A stretch of DNA of 6,034 nucleotides from Segetibacter sp. (GTDB taxonomy: Bacteria; Bacteroidota; Bacteroidia; Chitinophagales; Chitinophagaceae). The DNA lies in NCBI GenBank assembly GCA_030146445.1, contig JASLBT010000257.1, positions 1 to 6,034 of the forward strand, read 5' to 3'. Below the pieces are notes generated by a model. That model did not search any database. It was not told where the DNA came from and worked only from the letters and a program-made list of their open reading frames with translations. Of this stretch, positions 5,873 to 6,034 are shown in pieces; positions within the stretch are counted from its first letter, which is position 1, and each line of letters begins with the position of its first letter. The translations under genes were made by a program, and so were the position numbers.

Positions 5873-6034
5873 CTACCCTTTTACCGAAAACGAATAACTG
5901 CCCGAACCCACTTCAAAAATGGCGTTGCCCGCTTCCATGCGAAGGAATTTAACTGCTTCGGCATTCGCAGCATTTTTACCATTTTCCATAACCGCTGCTG
6001 CCGATGAAGCCGGTATATGCACGAGCGCTTTTGC
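5873..6034 (-). CDS. Alpha-L-rhamnosidase (GH78-like), C-terminal end, partial
   Basis: Only the last 53 residues and the TAG stop (5873-5875) are in the window; the gene continues beyond 6034. The sequence starts AKALVHIPAS and ends with AVKFLRMEAGNAIFEVGSGS followed by YSFSVKG. This pattern, a short beta strand (VHIPA), a VMENGK turn, then V-x-F-L-R-M-E and F-E-V-G-S-G-x-Y-x-F, is that of the C-terminal beta-sandwich of Bacteroidetes GH78 rhamnosidases as I remember them. These enzymes hydrolyse terminal alpha-L-rhamnose from plant polysaccharides or glycosides. The catalytic barrel is outside the window, so activity cannot be judged. It is upstream of the DUF3826 gene on the same strand, separated by the repeat region, and supports a rhamnose-containing substrate for the locus. 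Confidence 0.75.
   Translation of the reverse strand, partial: AKALVHIPASSAAAVMENGKNAANAEAVKFLRMEAGNAIFEVGSGSYSFSVKG

Overview
The window looks like part of a polysaccharide or sugar-acid utilisation locus from a member of the Bacteroidota, most likely of Chitinophaga/Niastella type. This assignment is inferred from the protein families (DUF3826, a Bacteroidetes-style GH78 tail, a secreted BNR protein paired with an SSS symporter), the mostly weak Shine-Dalgarno sequences, and intergenic DNA full of short degenerate repeats. No taxonomic marker gene is present.

All convincing genes lie on the minus strand, so transcription runs from high to low coordinates. In that order they are: the C-terminal end of a GH78-like alpha-L-rhamnosidase (5873-6034, cut by the window edge); a 504-bp repeat-rich gap; a secreted DUF3826 protein (4655-5368); a 171-bp gap that holds a protein-like fragment on the opposite strand (4502-4633); a secreted sialidase-like beta-propeller protein (3356-4483); an SSS-family sodium:solute symporter 24 bp downstream (1733-3331); a 435-bp gap carrying a 161-bp MITE-like insertion (1526-1686) with 18-bp terminal inverted repeats and a perfect 12-bp target duplication; an FAH-superfamily enzyme resembling 2-keto-3-deoxy-sugar-acid dehydratases (461-1297); and the N-terminal part of a DapA/NanA-family lyase (1-361), whose reading frame is broken by a single in-frame TAA at codon 58.

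Read together, the genes suggest outer-layer glycan trimming (rhamnosidase, BNR protein, DUF3826 protein), import of the released sugar or sugar acid (SSS symporter), and cytoplasmic non-phosphorylative breakdown of a 2-keto-3-deoxy sugar acid (FAH-type dehydratase or hydrolase, DapA-type lyase or aldolase). The rhamnosidase points to rhamnose-containing pectin or a related glycan. The exact substrate cannot be read from the sequence. The most notable points are the nonsense codon in the DapA-like gene, the small intact-looking mobile element, the sialidase-like protein that lacks the usual FRIP arginine motif, the modular repeat region next to the DUF3826 start codon, and the orphan coding fragment on the plus strand.
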